From: Fistulifera solaris
Taxonomy: Eukaryota > Bacillariophyta > Bacillariophyceae > Naviculales > Stauroneidaceae
Reading direction: 5' to 3'
Length of the DNA stretch: 64,000 nt
Assembly: GCA_030295235.1 (NCBI GenBank)
Contig: AP026146.1
Span: forward strand, 496,001-560,000
The notes under the pieces are model-generated. The model did not search any database. It had not been told where the DNA came from and worked only from the letters and a program-made list of their open reading frames with translations. Positions 34,440-44,484 of the stretch are shown one piece after another. The position numbers and the translations under genes are program-made. Positions within the stretch are counted from its first letter, which is position 1, and every line of letters begins with the position of its first letter.

Positions 34440-35810
34440 ATGACTTCTTGTTCTTCCGAGATTCCGATCGACTCGCTCCCAGAATTAGAGCGTCTCGTCA
34501 TCCTCGCCAAACTTGTTGTGCCTTTATCGATTACTTTTCCCTGGAACAATGTGCACACACTCAATTTAACCAACTGTGGTCTCAATACACTTCCGATTGG
34601 CTTTGAAAAGGCATTTCCTAAATTGTCCACCTTGTTTCTTTCCAATAATCAATTTCAACAAGTACCCGAAGTCATCGGAAAGTGCCCTCATTTGCAAATG
34701 GTCGCTTTCAAATCCAACCAACTCACATCCATTCATCCCGAAGCACTTCAAGCACAATTACGGTGGCTCATATTGACCGACAATCAAATCACCACCATCC
34801 CCCATACCATCGGACGTTGTACTCGATTGCAAAAATGCATGTTGAGTGGCAATCAAATACGCACTCTGCCGGACGCCATGGCACAATGTATCAATTTGGA
34901 ATTGATTCGTTTGGCGTCCAATCAATTGAAGGAACCGCCCATAATACTCTTTCGTCTTCCCAAACTCGCGTGGATCGCGCTCTCCGACAATCCGTTTTTG
35001 CATTCCGTATTCGCAGCTCGTTCGACGGTATTGAAAGTACTGGAAGATTTGGAGGAATCCAAGGACGCCGAGATTTTAGGTCAAGGTGCCAGTGGTATTA
35101 CTCGCCAATATGAGTATCAAGGACAAAAAGTCGCTGTCAAAACATACAATACCGAAATCAACATTACATCGGATGGGTTACCGGAAGAAGAACGCCGCAT
35201 CCATTGTGCCGCCGCTGCTTTACATTGTTCCGCATTGATTCAAGTGTTGGGACAAACGGTCCGTGGTTCCTTGGTCATGGAATTGTTGCAAGATTTTCGG
35301 GCCATCGGGGATCCTCCTAGTTTTGATTCCTGTTCACGTGATGTTTATTCCAACGATTCACTGGTGCACGCATTGACGATTCAACAAGCCATTACGATCG
35401 TTTCAGCCTTACTGCAAGCACTCGTGAAATTGCACGAACAAGGCATTTGTCATGGTGACTTCTATGGTCACAATATACTTGTCTGTGCCACCGACCTTCA
35501 TCAGGTTCGATTGAGTGACTTTGGTGCGGCATTCTTTTACGAAAAAGGGTCGTTGTACGGAACTCTCTTGGAACGCATCGAATTGCGTGCCTTTGCTATA
35601 TTTGTCGAAGAAGTCAATACTGGTTTGAAAGACGGTGCATCGCAGCTACTCCGCGAACTCGTGGCGCGGTGTCGTAAGGAAGAACCCAGTTCCGAGAACA
35701 CTTTCGATTGTGTGTATATTTGGTGGAAGCAAACGCAGTTGACGGATATTGCTAAAGAATTTGGGTTGGGAATTGATGAAACTGTTGTAGAAGAAAAAGA
35801 ACCTAATTAA
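34440..35810 (+). CDS. LRR protein kinase of bacterial type
   Basis: Intact, one exon, 456 residues. Residues 37-190 are about six or seven leucine-rich repeats of the LxxLxLxxNxLxxLPxxIG kind (FLSNNQFQQVPEVIG, LTDNQITTIPHTIG, LSGNQIRTLPDAM). Residues 205-450 are a short protein kinase: GQGASG (214-219), VAVKTY with K234, HGDFYGHNILV (338-348) and SDFGAA (359-364). The catalytic loop is HGD in place of HRD and is followed by N344, so the catalytic Asp and Asn are kept. This small LRR-kinase with HGDxYxHN resembles proteins I know from proteobacteria more than eukaryotic receptor kinases. There is no signal peptide or membrane helix. Bacterial transfer is inference. Confidence 0.8.
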   Translation: MTSCSSEIPIDSLPELERLVILAKLVVPLSITFPWNNVHTLNLTNCGLNTLPIGFEKAFPKLSTLFLSNNQFQQVPEVIGKCPHLQMVAFKSNQLTSIHPEALQAQLRWLILTDNQITTIPHTIGRCTRLQKCMLSGNQIRTLPDAMAQCINLELIRLASNQLKEPPIILFRLPKLAWIALSDNPFLHSVFAARSTVLKVLEDLEESKDAEILGQGASGITRQYEYQGQKVAVKTYNTEINITSDGLPEEERRIHCAAAALHCSALIQVLGQTVRGSLVMELLQDFRAIGDPPSFDSCSRDVYSNDSLVHALTIQQAITIVSALLQALVKLHEQGICHGDFYGHNILVCATDLHQVRLSDFGAAFFYEKGSLYGTLLERIELRAFAIFVEEVNTGLKDGASQLLRELVARCRKEEPSSENTFDCVYIWWKQTQLTDIAKEFGLGIDETVVEEKEPN

Positions 35811-36286
35811 ATCTTCTCTGCGTTAAACTACGCATGAATAAAATTAGAAAGTTTTGATATATCTATTGACAAATATAACTCATCACTCAAAGCAAAATGA
35901 TCCAAGTCTCTAGAGTAGCCGATCCTTCACAACAAACACTAGAGAGAATTGATGGTGTTGGGCCGGACGACACCAAAAAAACAAACGACCTTCAGCATTT
36001 TGCTGACGCGTCAAGGCGCAAACCTTCCACACCAACCAGAAACCCCGGACTCGGGCAAAGGACCGATGTCCGCGGCGTACATTTCAGATTATAGTCGAAG
36101 CATTTCCCAATAAATGACGTCATAGTTGACTATGGTCTATTATGTCAACTCCTTCCCAACGGAAACGAAACACTTCACTGCTTCCTATCCTCCGCCAACG
36201 AAAAGCAAGAGGAACACCTCTCGCAAACATGCCAAAAACATTCCTCTTATTGGGTCGGAAAGCAATACCAGTAATACAATCTTACG
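35811..36286. other. Intergenic region
   Basis: 476 bp between two plus-strand genes; a 65-codon frame at 35897 has no motif. No repeat noticed. Confidence 0.45.
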
Positions 36287-37234
36287 ATGCTCACCGACAA
36301 TGAAAACAGCGAAATAGACGCCTTCGATGTCTACATGCGCAAGGGCGAGTTTTTGCGCCGCTTGAGGGAACTGGAGTTGCAAGACGAAGCGGAACGAGCG
36401 GCGCAAGAAGATTCTTCTTCTCCAGAAAATAGTGATGCCGTGGTGAAAACATCGGCAGGTCAACAAATATTCATCTACGAAACATTTTTAGCCGATCAAC
36501 GCTATTATGATGACTCCAAACACGTTAATTACAAATACATTGACTACGGAACGCTCGGCACATCCAGCCCTTTGGTGATGGAACAGGATCATCGTCTCGG
36601 CAAGGGCGGACTATGCTGGGATGCCGCCTTTATTTTAGGAGAATACGTCGAGAGTGTTTGGAAGGATCACCCTTTGCTTCCCAATAAAAGTTTTATTGAA
36701 CTCGGATCAGGGACTGGTTTGGCTGGATTAATGGTGGCAAAAGCATTAAATGTACACGTGACAATGACCGATCTGCCGGAATTGATGCCACTGCTGCAGC
36801 GAAATATAGCTCGTAATCTACCTCAGATGGAGTTGGATACAAAGAACCTTGATGAAGTGTACTGGGAATATATGGGCGGAGAAGCATCGTCATCATCTGG
36901 CTGTCACGATAGCCGGGGGAGCGCCACGGCATCAGTTCTTTGCTGGGGAAACAAAGAGCAAGAGAAAAGTCACGGGACATTCGATGTCATAATAGGAGCA
37001 GATCTGGTCGCTTCTTTGTACGACCCGTATGCGCTCGCCGATACAGTGTTCCATCTTTGTCATAATCAAAGCAAAGTATATATTAGCTTCAAGGAACGCC
37101 AGACAGAATACCATGTCATGTTTGAAACAGCCATGCGACAGCAATTTTCCAAACTAGAAATTCTTCTTCCGAACAGCAGGAATGCCAATCCCGAGGTAAA
37201 GATTCTGGTTGCCGAAAGCAAAAATTTGTCGTGA
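36287..37234 (+). CDS. METTL21-like (Methyltransf_16) SAM-dependent methyltransferase
   Basis: Intact, 315 residues, one exon. A charged N-terminal helix (about 10-45) precedes the domain. KGGLCWDAAFILGEYVE (106-122) is the lead-in of METTL21-type lysine methyltransferases, followed by FIELGSGTGLAGL (137-149, motif I, SAM binding), VTMTDLPE (158-165, motif II) and FDVIIGADLVASLYD, the region that normally carries the catalytic D-x-x-Y-type signature. FKERQTEYHVMFE near the end also fits the family. Members methylate lysines of chaperones, VCP or eEF1A; the target here cannot be told. No signal peptide, so cytosol or nucleus is expected. Confidence 0.8.
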   Translation: MLTDNENSEIDAFDVYMRKGEFLRRLRELELQDEAERAAQEDSSSPENSDAVVKTSAGQQIFIYETFLADQRYYDDSKHVNYKYIDYGTLGTSSPLVMEQDHRLGKGGLCWDAAFILGEYVESVWKDHPLLPNKSFIELGSGTGLAGLMVAKALNVHVTMTDLPELMPLLQRNIARNLPQMELDTKNLDEVYWEYMGGEASSSSGCHDSRGSATASVLCWGNKEQEKSHGTFDVIIGADLVASLYDPYALADTVFHLCHNQSKVYISFKERQTEYHVMFETAMRQQFSKLEILLPNSRNANPEVKILVAESKNLS

Positions 37235-37788
37235 CGATAGTTTTTTTAAACCGAAGCGAGACGCCAAAGCATAAAGCATCTCCCCCTCATGAGAGGACAC
37301 AATAATTTTTGTAAAGAGCATCTCAATCGCCGACTGAAGGTTTAATCCTGCTAGCTTGCTGTGGCTTTTTGTGAAAAGGTTCATGATTGTTATTTCATAG
37401 GGTTCTATTGTTCGAACTGGGTGCTTGTCGGAAGTCTCTCATTGTCTCCGTGACAGAATAAAACCACAACGTTAACCTCCTACAGAACTGTATCAACAGA
37501 AATCCGGTATTTATTCACGTTTTAACCCCTATCCCCTATGTAATTATCCTTGTTGCCGTAAAGAGAAAATTCTCAATAGCTAGAGACTCGAGCGCATTTT
37601 CTCCCTATAAAGAGAAAAATCTCTCTAGCTCTATTGAGTAAATGACGAAACTCAACCACGAATAACAGGCTTTTTAGTTAAGGTTTTGCGGTTGCAACGG
37701 AATCCGACGCAAATTCCTCATCGCATACACAATTCACGACACTTGCAACTCACTCGTTCATTATTATTTTAGAATTGTTCTCCTTGAC
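37235..37788. other. Intergenic region before minisatellite
   Basis: 554 bp without a supported gene. Near 37557-37640 two related segments each start TAAAGAGAAAA and continue to a CTAGAG or CTAGCTC block, a local imperfect duplication. Confidence 0.45.
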
Positions 37789-38397
37789 AAGTCCATCTAA
37801 AAAGAGAAAAAATGGGGGCATGTGCAAGTCCATCTACAAAGAGAAAAAATGAAGGCATGTGCTTTTTTCACGTGACCAGAAAAAAGCGGGCATGTGCTTT
37901 TTTCACGTGACCAGAAAAAAGCGGGCGAGTGCTTTTTTCTCGTGTCCAGAAAAAAGCGGGCATGTGGTTTTCTCACGTATCCAGAAAAAGCGGGCATGTG
38001 GTTTTTCACGTATCCAGAAAAAAGCGGGCATGTGCTTTTTTTTCTCGTGTCCAGAAAAAGCGGGCATGTGGTTTTTCACGTATCCAGAAAATGCGGGCAT
38101 GTGCTTTTTTTTCTCGTGTCCAGAAAAAGCGGGCATGTGGTTTTTTCACGTATCCAGAAAAAGCGGGCATGTGGTTTTTTCACGTATCCAGAAAATGCGG
38201 GCATGTGCTTTTTCACGTATCCAGAAAAAGCGGGCATGTGGTTTTTTCACGTATCCAGAAAATGCGGGCATGTGCTTTTTTCACATGACCAGAAAAAAGC
38301 GGGCATGTGCTTTTTTCTCGTGTCCAGAAAAAGCGCATGTGCTTTTTTTCATTTGTCCAAAAACTGTGGGCATGTGCTTTTTTTACGTGTCCAGAAA
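37789..38397. repeat. Minisatellite, about 17 units of about 35 bp, upstream of cyclin L
   Basis: Each unit reads GGGCATGTG, a C or G and T4-T9, then CACGTGA, CACGTAT or CTCGTGT, and CCAGAAAA with a short tail. I count about 17 GGGCATGTG-type cores from 37813 to 38368. The first two units are a variant (CAAGTCCATCTA..AAAGAG). The array ends about 110 bp before the cyclin L start. Several units include the palindrome CACGTG, a bHLH/bZIP-type core. No stop codon occurs for long stretches in several frames, an outcome of unit sequence and length. Confidence 0.95.
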
Positions 38398-38506
38398 ATT
38401 TCAAACACACTGGGAAAACGAACACCCTTCATTGCTTGCTCAATGCGAAATTCTATACCCAACAATCGAAAGGTATATCTCATAAATCATATTTACAGGG
38501 AAGTAA

Positions 38507-39496
38507 ATGTCAAAACGAACTACTCTGGATCGACGAATCGTTCCGGTGTTGCCAAAGCCAGAGGATACAGCGTCTCGTCGAGACGGAATATCGGCCGCCA
38601 CGGAACGTTATCATCGCCTCCACGGAACCTCGCTCCTCTTGGATGCTGCGGTTGCATTACATGTTTCCTCCGCATCTTGCTATGCGACATCTTGTGTTTT
38701 GTTTCATCGCTTCTATTATCAGGTTTCTCTCCAAGAAGTAGATGTTTGGAGTGCGGCCATGGGTTCGTTTCTGCTCGCCGTCAAAATAGAAGAATTGACC
38801 ATTTCACTGAAACAAGTCATTGCGACGTTTATACATATCTATCGTCAACGCAAAACAATACTATGGGATGACGACAAAGTTGTTCAGTGGATCATGAAGC
38901 AGCCTTCGATTGCGTACGACTCATCCGCTGCATTGCCCTACGCGCAAAAGGATACAATGATCAGAGAGAACGATAGCCACTCAACATCCATCAATCCCTT
39001 TGGTCCTTTATGGAAAGAATGGCATGAAGTGGTGATTGAGACCGAGAACAAAATTTTGCGAGCACTCGGTTTTACCATTTACTGGATACCCGACCGTCAT
39101 CCTCATAAATTCATTCTTTATGTGCTACGAGTTCTCGAAGTGGACTCCAACAAAGGACTGGCACAATCCGCCTGGAATTTTTGCAACGACTCGTGTCGTC
39201 TGGATCTGTGCGTGCGATTTGAGGCACATCTCGTTGCCTGTGCTGCTATTCGTCTCGCCGCGTCCGAACAAGGCGTAATGTTGCCGGACAGTTCATTGCC
39301 CACCGCAATGAAGTGGTGGGAAGTGTTATGTGGACCCGGTCATGAGACGGAATTAGATGTAATCCAGAAGGAACTTCTTGCACTAAAGGACAAGGAATCG
39401 GATGTCGTCATGGCGTCGGTAGCCTTTGTGAAATCGTTGGTCAAGAACGAAAGCTTCAACGGTCCTCAAAGTTTTTCGTGGGAATCTATCAAATGA
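38507..39496 (+). CDS. Cyclin L-type cyclin
   Basis: Intact, 329 residues, one exon. Two cyclin folds: the first (about 40-185) with ATSCVLFHRFYY (60-71) and SAAMGSFLLAVKIEE (82-96), the second with ALGFTIYW, HPHKFILYVLRVL and AWNFCNDSCRLDLCVRFEAHLVACAAIRLAA. The LLLDAAVALHV start and SCRLDLCVRF helix are those of transcription/splicing cyclins (L, K, T), with L the best match. These bind CDK11- or CDK9/12-type kinases in the nucleus to control transcription and splicing. The Arg-Ser tail of animal cyclin L is absent. A loop of about 45 residues (about 110-155) interrupts the first fold. A minisatellite sits immediately upstream. Confidence 0.82.
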   Translation: MSKRTTLDRRIVPVLPKPEDTASRRDGISAATERYHRLHGTSLLLDAAVALHVSSASCYATSCVLFHRFYYQVSLQEVDVWSAAMGSFLLAVKIEELTISLKQVIATFIHIYRQRKTILWDDDKVVQWIMKQPSIAYDSSAALPYAQKDTMIRENDSHSTSINPFGPLWKEWHEVVIETENKILRALGFTIYWIPDRHPHKFILYVLRVLEVDSNKGLAQSAWNFCNDSCRLDLCVRFEAHLVACAAIRLAASEQGVMLPDSSLPTAMKWWEVLCGPGHETELDVIQKELLALKDKESDVVMASVAFVKSLVKNESFNGPQSFSWESIK

Positions 39497-39627
39497 AATG
39501 AAATGAAATTAACGACAAAAGGCGCGTTTGTTTGTGCAAAGCTATGTACCAATTATTCAAGCGCTACTGTTCAAATATGTGTCACTGCATACAAGATAAG
39601 CATTCCCATCCGGCAATGGGAATGAAT

Positions 39628-42600
39628 TTAGCGCAACATGATATCCATGCAGTTGGCATAGAATGTGGTCACCGCCGGCCAGTCGTCAAACATACCCTTG
39701 ATGCCAACCTCTTTGTAAAGGACGTCGAGCAAGTCAAAGCGACTACCGGCCGTCAAATTGAGGCCCTGTCCTTGGAGCGTTTGCCAGTAGTAATCGGCTG
39801 ACTCGGCGGGTTTCTCCAAGGGACCAGCGGTGCGACCAAGGGTCCATGTAATGACGTGGAACTCTTGCTCCTTGAGAAGATCGGCGAATTCGGATGCCAC
39901 AATCATACCATCTTCTCCCGGAGCCACAAGCTTCCACATGGGAGGGGCAACGTATTTCGCGCCGGTGCGTTCGACTTCTCGGAGGAAGGCTACATCATCC
40001 GCGCGAACACCGAAGCGGTCGTCGTCAAAGTCCAAAACAACCGCCTGCGCTCCGTATTCGGTTTCGGAAACCACATACTCAATGTCTTCCAAAGTGGCAC
40101 TCTGCAGCCAGACATGTTGAGGGCTGATGCTGTATTCCTCGTATTCGGAAATCACCTTGGCCGCGTAGTCACGCTGAGTAAAGTTACCGAACGGCATTTC
40201 GACTTCTGGCGCCTTGATTTCGGGCGTGAAGCGAGCGCCCAACGAACGAATTAACTCTGTAAGCGGTGGACAAGAGGTTTAGGAAACAACGAAAAGCTAG
40301 TTGAACGCAGCCGACCAGGCAACGTACCAATACTTTCTTTGTGAGTCAAGACAGGTTCGCACTCTTCTTGGTACAAGTCCGTGCGGAAGGCAGCAGTGCC
40401 TCCATACGCGTATCCTGTCGATATTATGGGTTAGAACAGTCTCTTAAAGCTACTTGACGAAAAGGTTCTTACCTTCAGCTGTTTCGGCGTCAACGTCATT
40501 GCTCGAGTCCATTTTGGCACAGAGAGTTTTGATTTCTTCGAGCGTGAAATCGGATGTGCAACACATGGGGGCGACACCAGGCGACCATGGAGTTGTGCAC
40601 TTGGCATTTAAGTCGGGGCGAGTGACAACGTCGGTTGTGGTGTGGAGATCACATTGCGCGTGACGGCACACCAATTCCAGATCTTTCGTAAAGGTTACAT
40701 CACACTCCAAGATACCGGCACCCATACTCGCTGCCGCCCGGTACGAAATGGCGGTATGCTCGGGGAACTGGAGACATGCACCGCGGTGTCCAATCGAGAA
40801 GTCAGACGTACGGAAACCGCCTTCGGGTGCACATGCCACTGCGAAAGAAGGCGCAAACCACAATTAGTTGCATTGAAAGCTCACCGTGATGATTTGATAA
40901 TTGCACTTACTGAGTTCTTCCTTCAAAGGAGAGTCTTTCATTTTCTCAACCAGGTAGTGCGGGCGAGGACCCAACTGAATTTGAGGAGGGAAGACTTGTG
41001 CTTTGCCCAAACCGAACAAAGATCGAAGCAGACATGCGTGGACATGCATCTGATCAACTTTGCCTTCCGCTCCTTGCACTTCTCGTCCCAATACTCTGAA
41101 ACCTTTTCCTGTGAGTTTTTCGAGACAGCCGTCATCGCCTCCGTAGAAGATCGGTACAGGGCGAGTGGAATGAGAACCCCACGCATTTCCTCCTGCTCCA
41201 CGAGGACCCCAGAAATGAGCTACCTCAGTGATGTCGTCCTCGGTCCAAGTGGTAAAGTCCTTGATGTGCTCTGCCTGGGTCTTGCTGTCATCTTCGTGGC
41301 GACCTCGGGAAATCGCTTCATCCCAAGGGTTTCTGTTGCTGTTGTTCTCTGGCGTGATCTTGTGCGATTCCCCAGCAATGATAAAGTTAGCCAACGCTTC
41401 GGGAAAGTCGTTATTCAAAGTCAAGTAATGGTCGTGATCTGCGGTAACATACAACGCATTCTTCTCCCAACCGCCGTTCTCCATAATCCAATCGTAAATT
41501 ACTCTGACACTGTCATCAATGTCGAGCATAGCACCCAACATGTCATCCATGTGATTCGCGTGTGCAGCCCAGTCAATCTGATTGGAGGATATAGATTTGT
41601 CAGCACACATTTCTCTTTCGTGTGTAATGATCACTTTGTGATACTTACATCACCCTGCTCATACATGAGGAAGAAACCGTCGTCATCCTTACTCAAAAAG
41701 TCCAGTGCAGCCTTGACGTTGTCCTTCATTTTTGGGATCTGGGCAACATCGTCTTCCTCGTAGTGGTTGCAAAGCACTGACGAAACGTTGATGTACTGAA
41801 AGTTTCCATCTTCATCATCGACGACGTTGTTACTTTGGCACCAACGCTGGGTGTAGCTGCTGTCAATTCCACGGAAAGGAAGATTTTCTTCACCAGCTTC
41901 TGAAAAGTCACCCCCAAAGCAAACAAGCAAGTGGTCGCCGTTGTCGGGATCGAGTTCACCAATAGTGCTGTAGAAGTCCTGTTGAAGTGAAGTTTGAGTG
42001 ACTTGTTAGTCTCACCGACGTTTTTGAATCTCCAAGAAAGACTTACCTCGGCCATCACATCAGGGCTTTGCGTGAGAACGGTCCACTCCGACGACATTGC
42101 ACCTGAAAGCATGCTTTCGTAAGAACTCTTTGGCCAATCTTCTCCGGCACAAGCACCGCTTGCAAAGGTTGGGTTCACCTCTTGGAACGATTTCTGGAGG
42201 GTTTCAGTATCGCGACGACTTGCAGCATGAGAAATAAAGGCACCTGGAGTGGCGTGAAGAATCGTGACAGAAGACATAGATCCTCCCGCCTTTCCACAGA
42301 ACTGCGCATCTTCGACAGAGTGCTGACCTTTTCTTCGTAAAGGTCTAGACTCATCATACCGACGGCAGCCTTGTGACCGGTAGCCAAGCATCCGGCCGTT
42401 GAGGCGGAATCAGTTGCATGCTGCATGATGTAGGTCGGGTCAAAACCATCGGAAGTATCCGGATTTTCTTCGTAATAGCGCGAGTCCCAGGGGTAATACC
42501 CACCCTTGACGTTGTCCCAGAGAACCATGTTTCCACCGTCCGCAGCGTAATCCAAAGGGCTAAAGTCAATCGGATTTCCGCACTCGTTAAGAAGGAGTGG

Positions 42601-43395
42601 CGCCATGCCCGGCTTGTGGCTATCGACGTTTCCCAATAGACTCGTTTCAGGAGCGTAATGATTACCATCCTCGGGGTCGGCGATAACGGTCGTAGTAGTT
42701 GTGACAAGACCGAAACCAGGAAGTTCTTGAAACGAAAGACCCGATCCTTTGCCTGATTCACGCAAAGAGAACAACGAATGAGTTGGTTTTCGACGTGCAA
42801 TAATAAGTAATAGCAATGACAACGCTCACCTTCCGTGTAATAATCCCGGAGAGTGCGTCCGGAAAAGGCTCGCACAGCGTCTCTCATGTCAGGGCAACCT
42901 TTCTTCGTGTCACAGCCCATCTCTTCTAGCTCGTCCACCACACGCCTGCCAATAGCCCCCGCACGAACCATTTCTGCGACGAATTCGAAAAAAAAGACAT
43001 TTAGTATGTGATATGGCAGTGCGATACGATTTCACTCATGCACTTACCCCAACCCATTCCATCTCCAATCACCAAGATTACGTTTTTTCCCTGGTTGTTG
43101 CCACAAAGAGTCGGAGGGATTTCGTCGATGACACCTTCACGCAACAAAAGGCGTTCCGAGTTGTCATTTCCATAAACAGGGAACTTGGGAATCGCACTGC
43201 ATTCTCCATTCTCTTCTGCTCCTGCAGCAGTCTCGTTCTCCTTTCATTAGGAAAAGCCACAACGTTAGGATTATCGGAAAGCCCATCAAAGCAAACGAAT
43301 CATTAGCTTGGTGAACTTACATTGTGACCATTCAGCCGACGGCCATAGGCCATTGCCACCAAGGCAGCAACAGTGAGGGATGTAAACTTGACCAT
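39628..43395 (-). CDS. Secreted alkaline phosphatase-glycerophosphodiesterase fusion
   Basis: Nine exons (43395-43321, 43240-43048, 42973-42830, 42752-42047, 41978-41649, 41577-40911, 40838-40473, 40414-40328, 40256-39628), introns 58-80 bp; all phases agree. About 1065 residues; one A is missing from an A4 run near 42330. Residues 1-18 ([18 protein letters not shown]) are a signal peptide. The PhoA-type domain (about 75-700) has [27 protein letters not shown] with the Ser nucleophile, [19 protein letters not shown] and [10 protein letters not shown], together the metal and phosphate ligands. The GDPD domain (about 710-1065) has [16 protein letters not shown] and [10 protein letters not shown]. 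It can therefore release glycerol-3-phosphate from glycerophosphodiesters and then phosphate. An outside or cell-surface location is inferred from the signal peptide. Confidence 0.9.
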
Positions 43396-44484
43396 TGTTT
43401 GTCAATGGAAGATAACGCTTGTAAATTTCTTGCTACCAATTTGTTAAGAGAGCGACCAAATCTCCCCCCTCGCATGAAAAATGAGGGTCGGATTTTTGGC
43501 GCAAACGAAAACTGCTCCAAAGATCTCACGAAGATTCATTCCAAGATCTTACTTTTGAATTTCTTCGAAACGGTGATCGGCATCCCCTCTCAACACGTTG
43601 AATGAGGTACCGGTACCGTACTCCCTCTCATCCTTCGTCATTCGTCATTCTTGATAATTATCCATAGATAAAAACTCTTTCTTGATCGAATCTCTTATGA
43701 ATCTGGTTCCATTTGTATTACCAAAATGGTTTGACGACTGTTGCAGTGTCTCAGGTTCGCCGAAAGTTCGGCGGCGATGTGCGCTGCCTCAGAAAGTGTC
43801 TATAGGAAAAGTGTCAAACGTCAAGATGCAGTGGATCCATTTTCTTATTCACTTTTAATGCAGTTTTGCACACTTTCGCGAATCACCATGTACGCCTTGT
43901 GTCTGGATGACGTCCAAGTGGAGTAGCGAAGGTGATTCAGCGAACATGAAGAAGTAGGCATGAGACATGAGTGATGAAGGAAGAAACAAAAAAAACGAAT
44001 CTTTCTTCACTCTCACAGCGAACGATTTGAATCTTCGCAAGTTGGCGTGTCGATTGTGGCCAGGAAATTCGTCGATCTATTATTTATTACTACGTATTAT
44101 TTTGTGTCGGCATTCGGCATGTCGGCATCGACATTATTTTTTTGACATCTGAAGGCGCAGGTATAAGTACAACATTATCGATGGGGTTATACATTTTTGG
44201 CGTGACTGTCAACACCCGTACTATGTTATGCTCATTCTTTACTATGAACCTCCACTCAATACACCATTCAAATGACTACCAGGTATAGGTAGGACAAGCA
44301 CATCGATAGTCTCTTAACTTTAAACAGAATTTGCTTTCACGAGGTCCTTGTCAAACTGCAGTTCGAACATGCGAGTTTCATGATGACAGTCGAAATCCGG
44401 TGACTTTTCGTGAAACGAACATGTAGTCGCAAACATCCGAACCCTCCGTGTAATCATTTGCAACCCAGAGTACGCGTCGCGAAT
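43396..44484. other. Intergenic region, phosphatase promoter side
   Basis: 1.09 kb without a supported gene. GGTACCGGTACCGTAC-type palindromic words occur near 43605. I looked for the GNATATNC phosphate-response motif just upstream of 43395 and did not see a clear one. Confidence 0.45.

Noticed and set aside
37789-38397. CRISPR array
   Set aside because: Units are contiguous, with no unique spacers between conserved repeats, no cas genes, and a eukaryotic setting. It is a minisatellite.
37859-38485. Long open frames through the minisatellite as protein-coding genes
   Set aside because: They exist in several frames at once because the about 35-bp unit lacks stops; the peptides are simple repeats and have no start context or partner exon.
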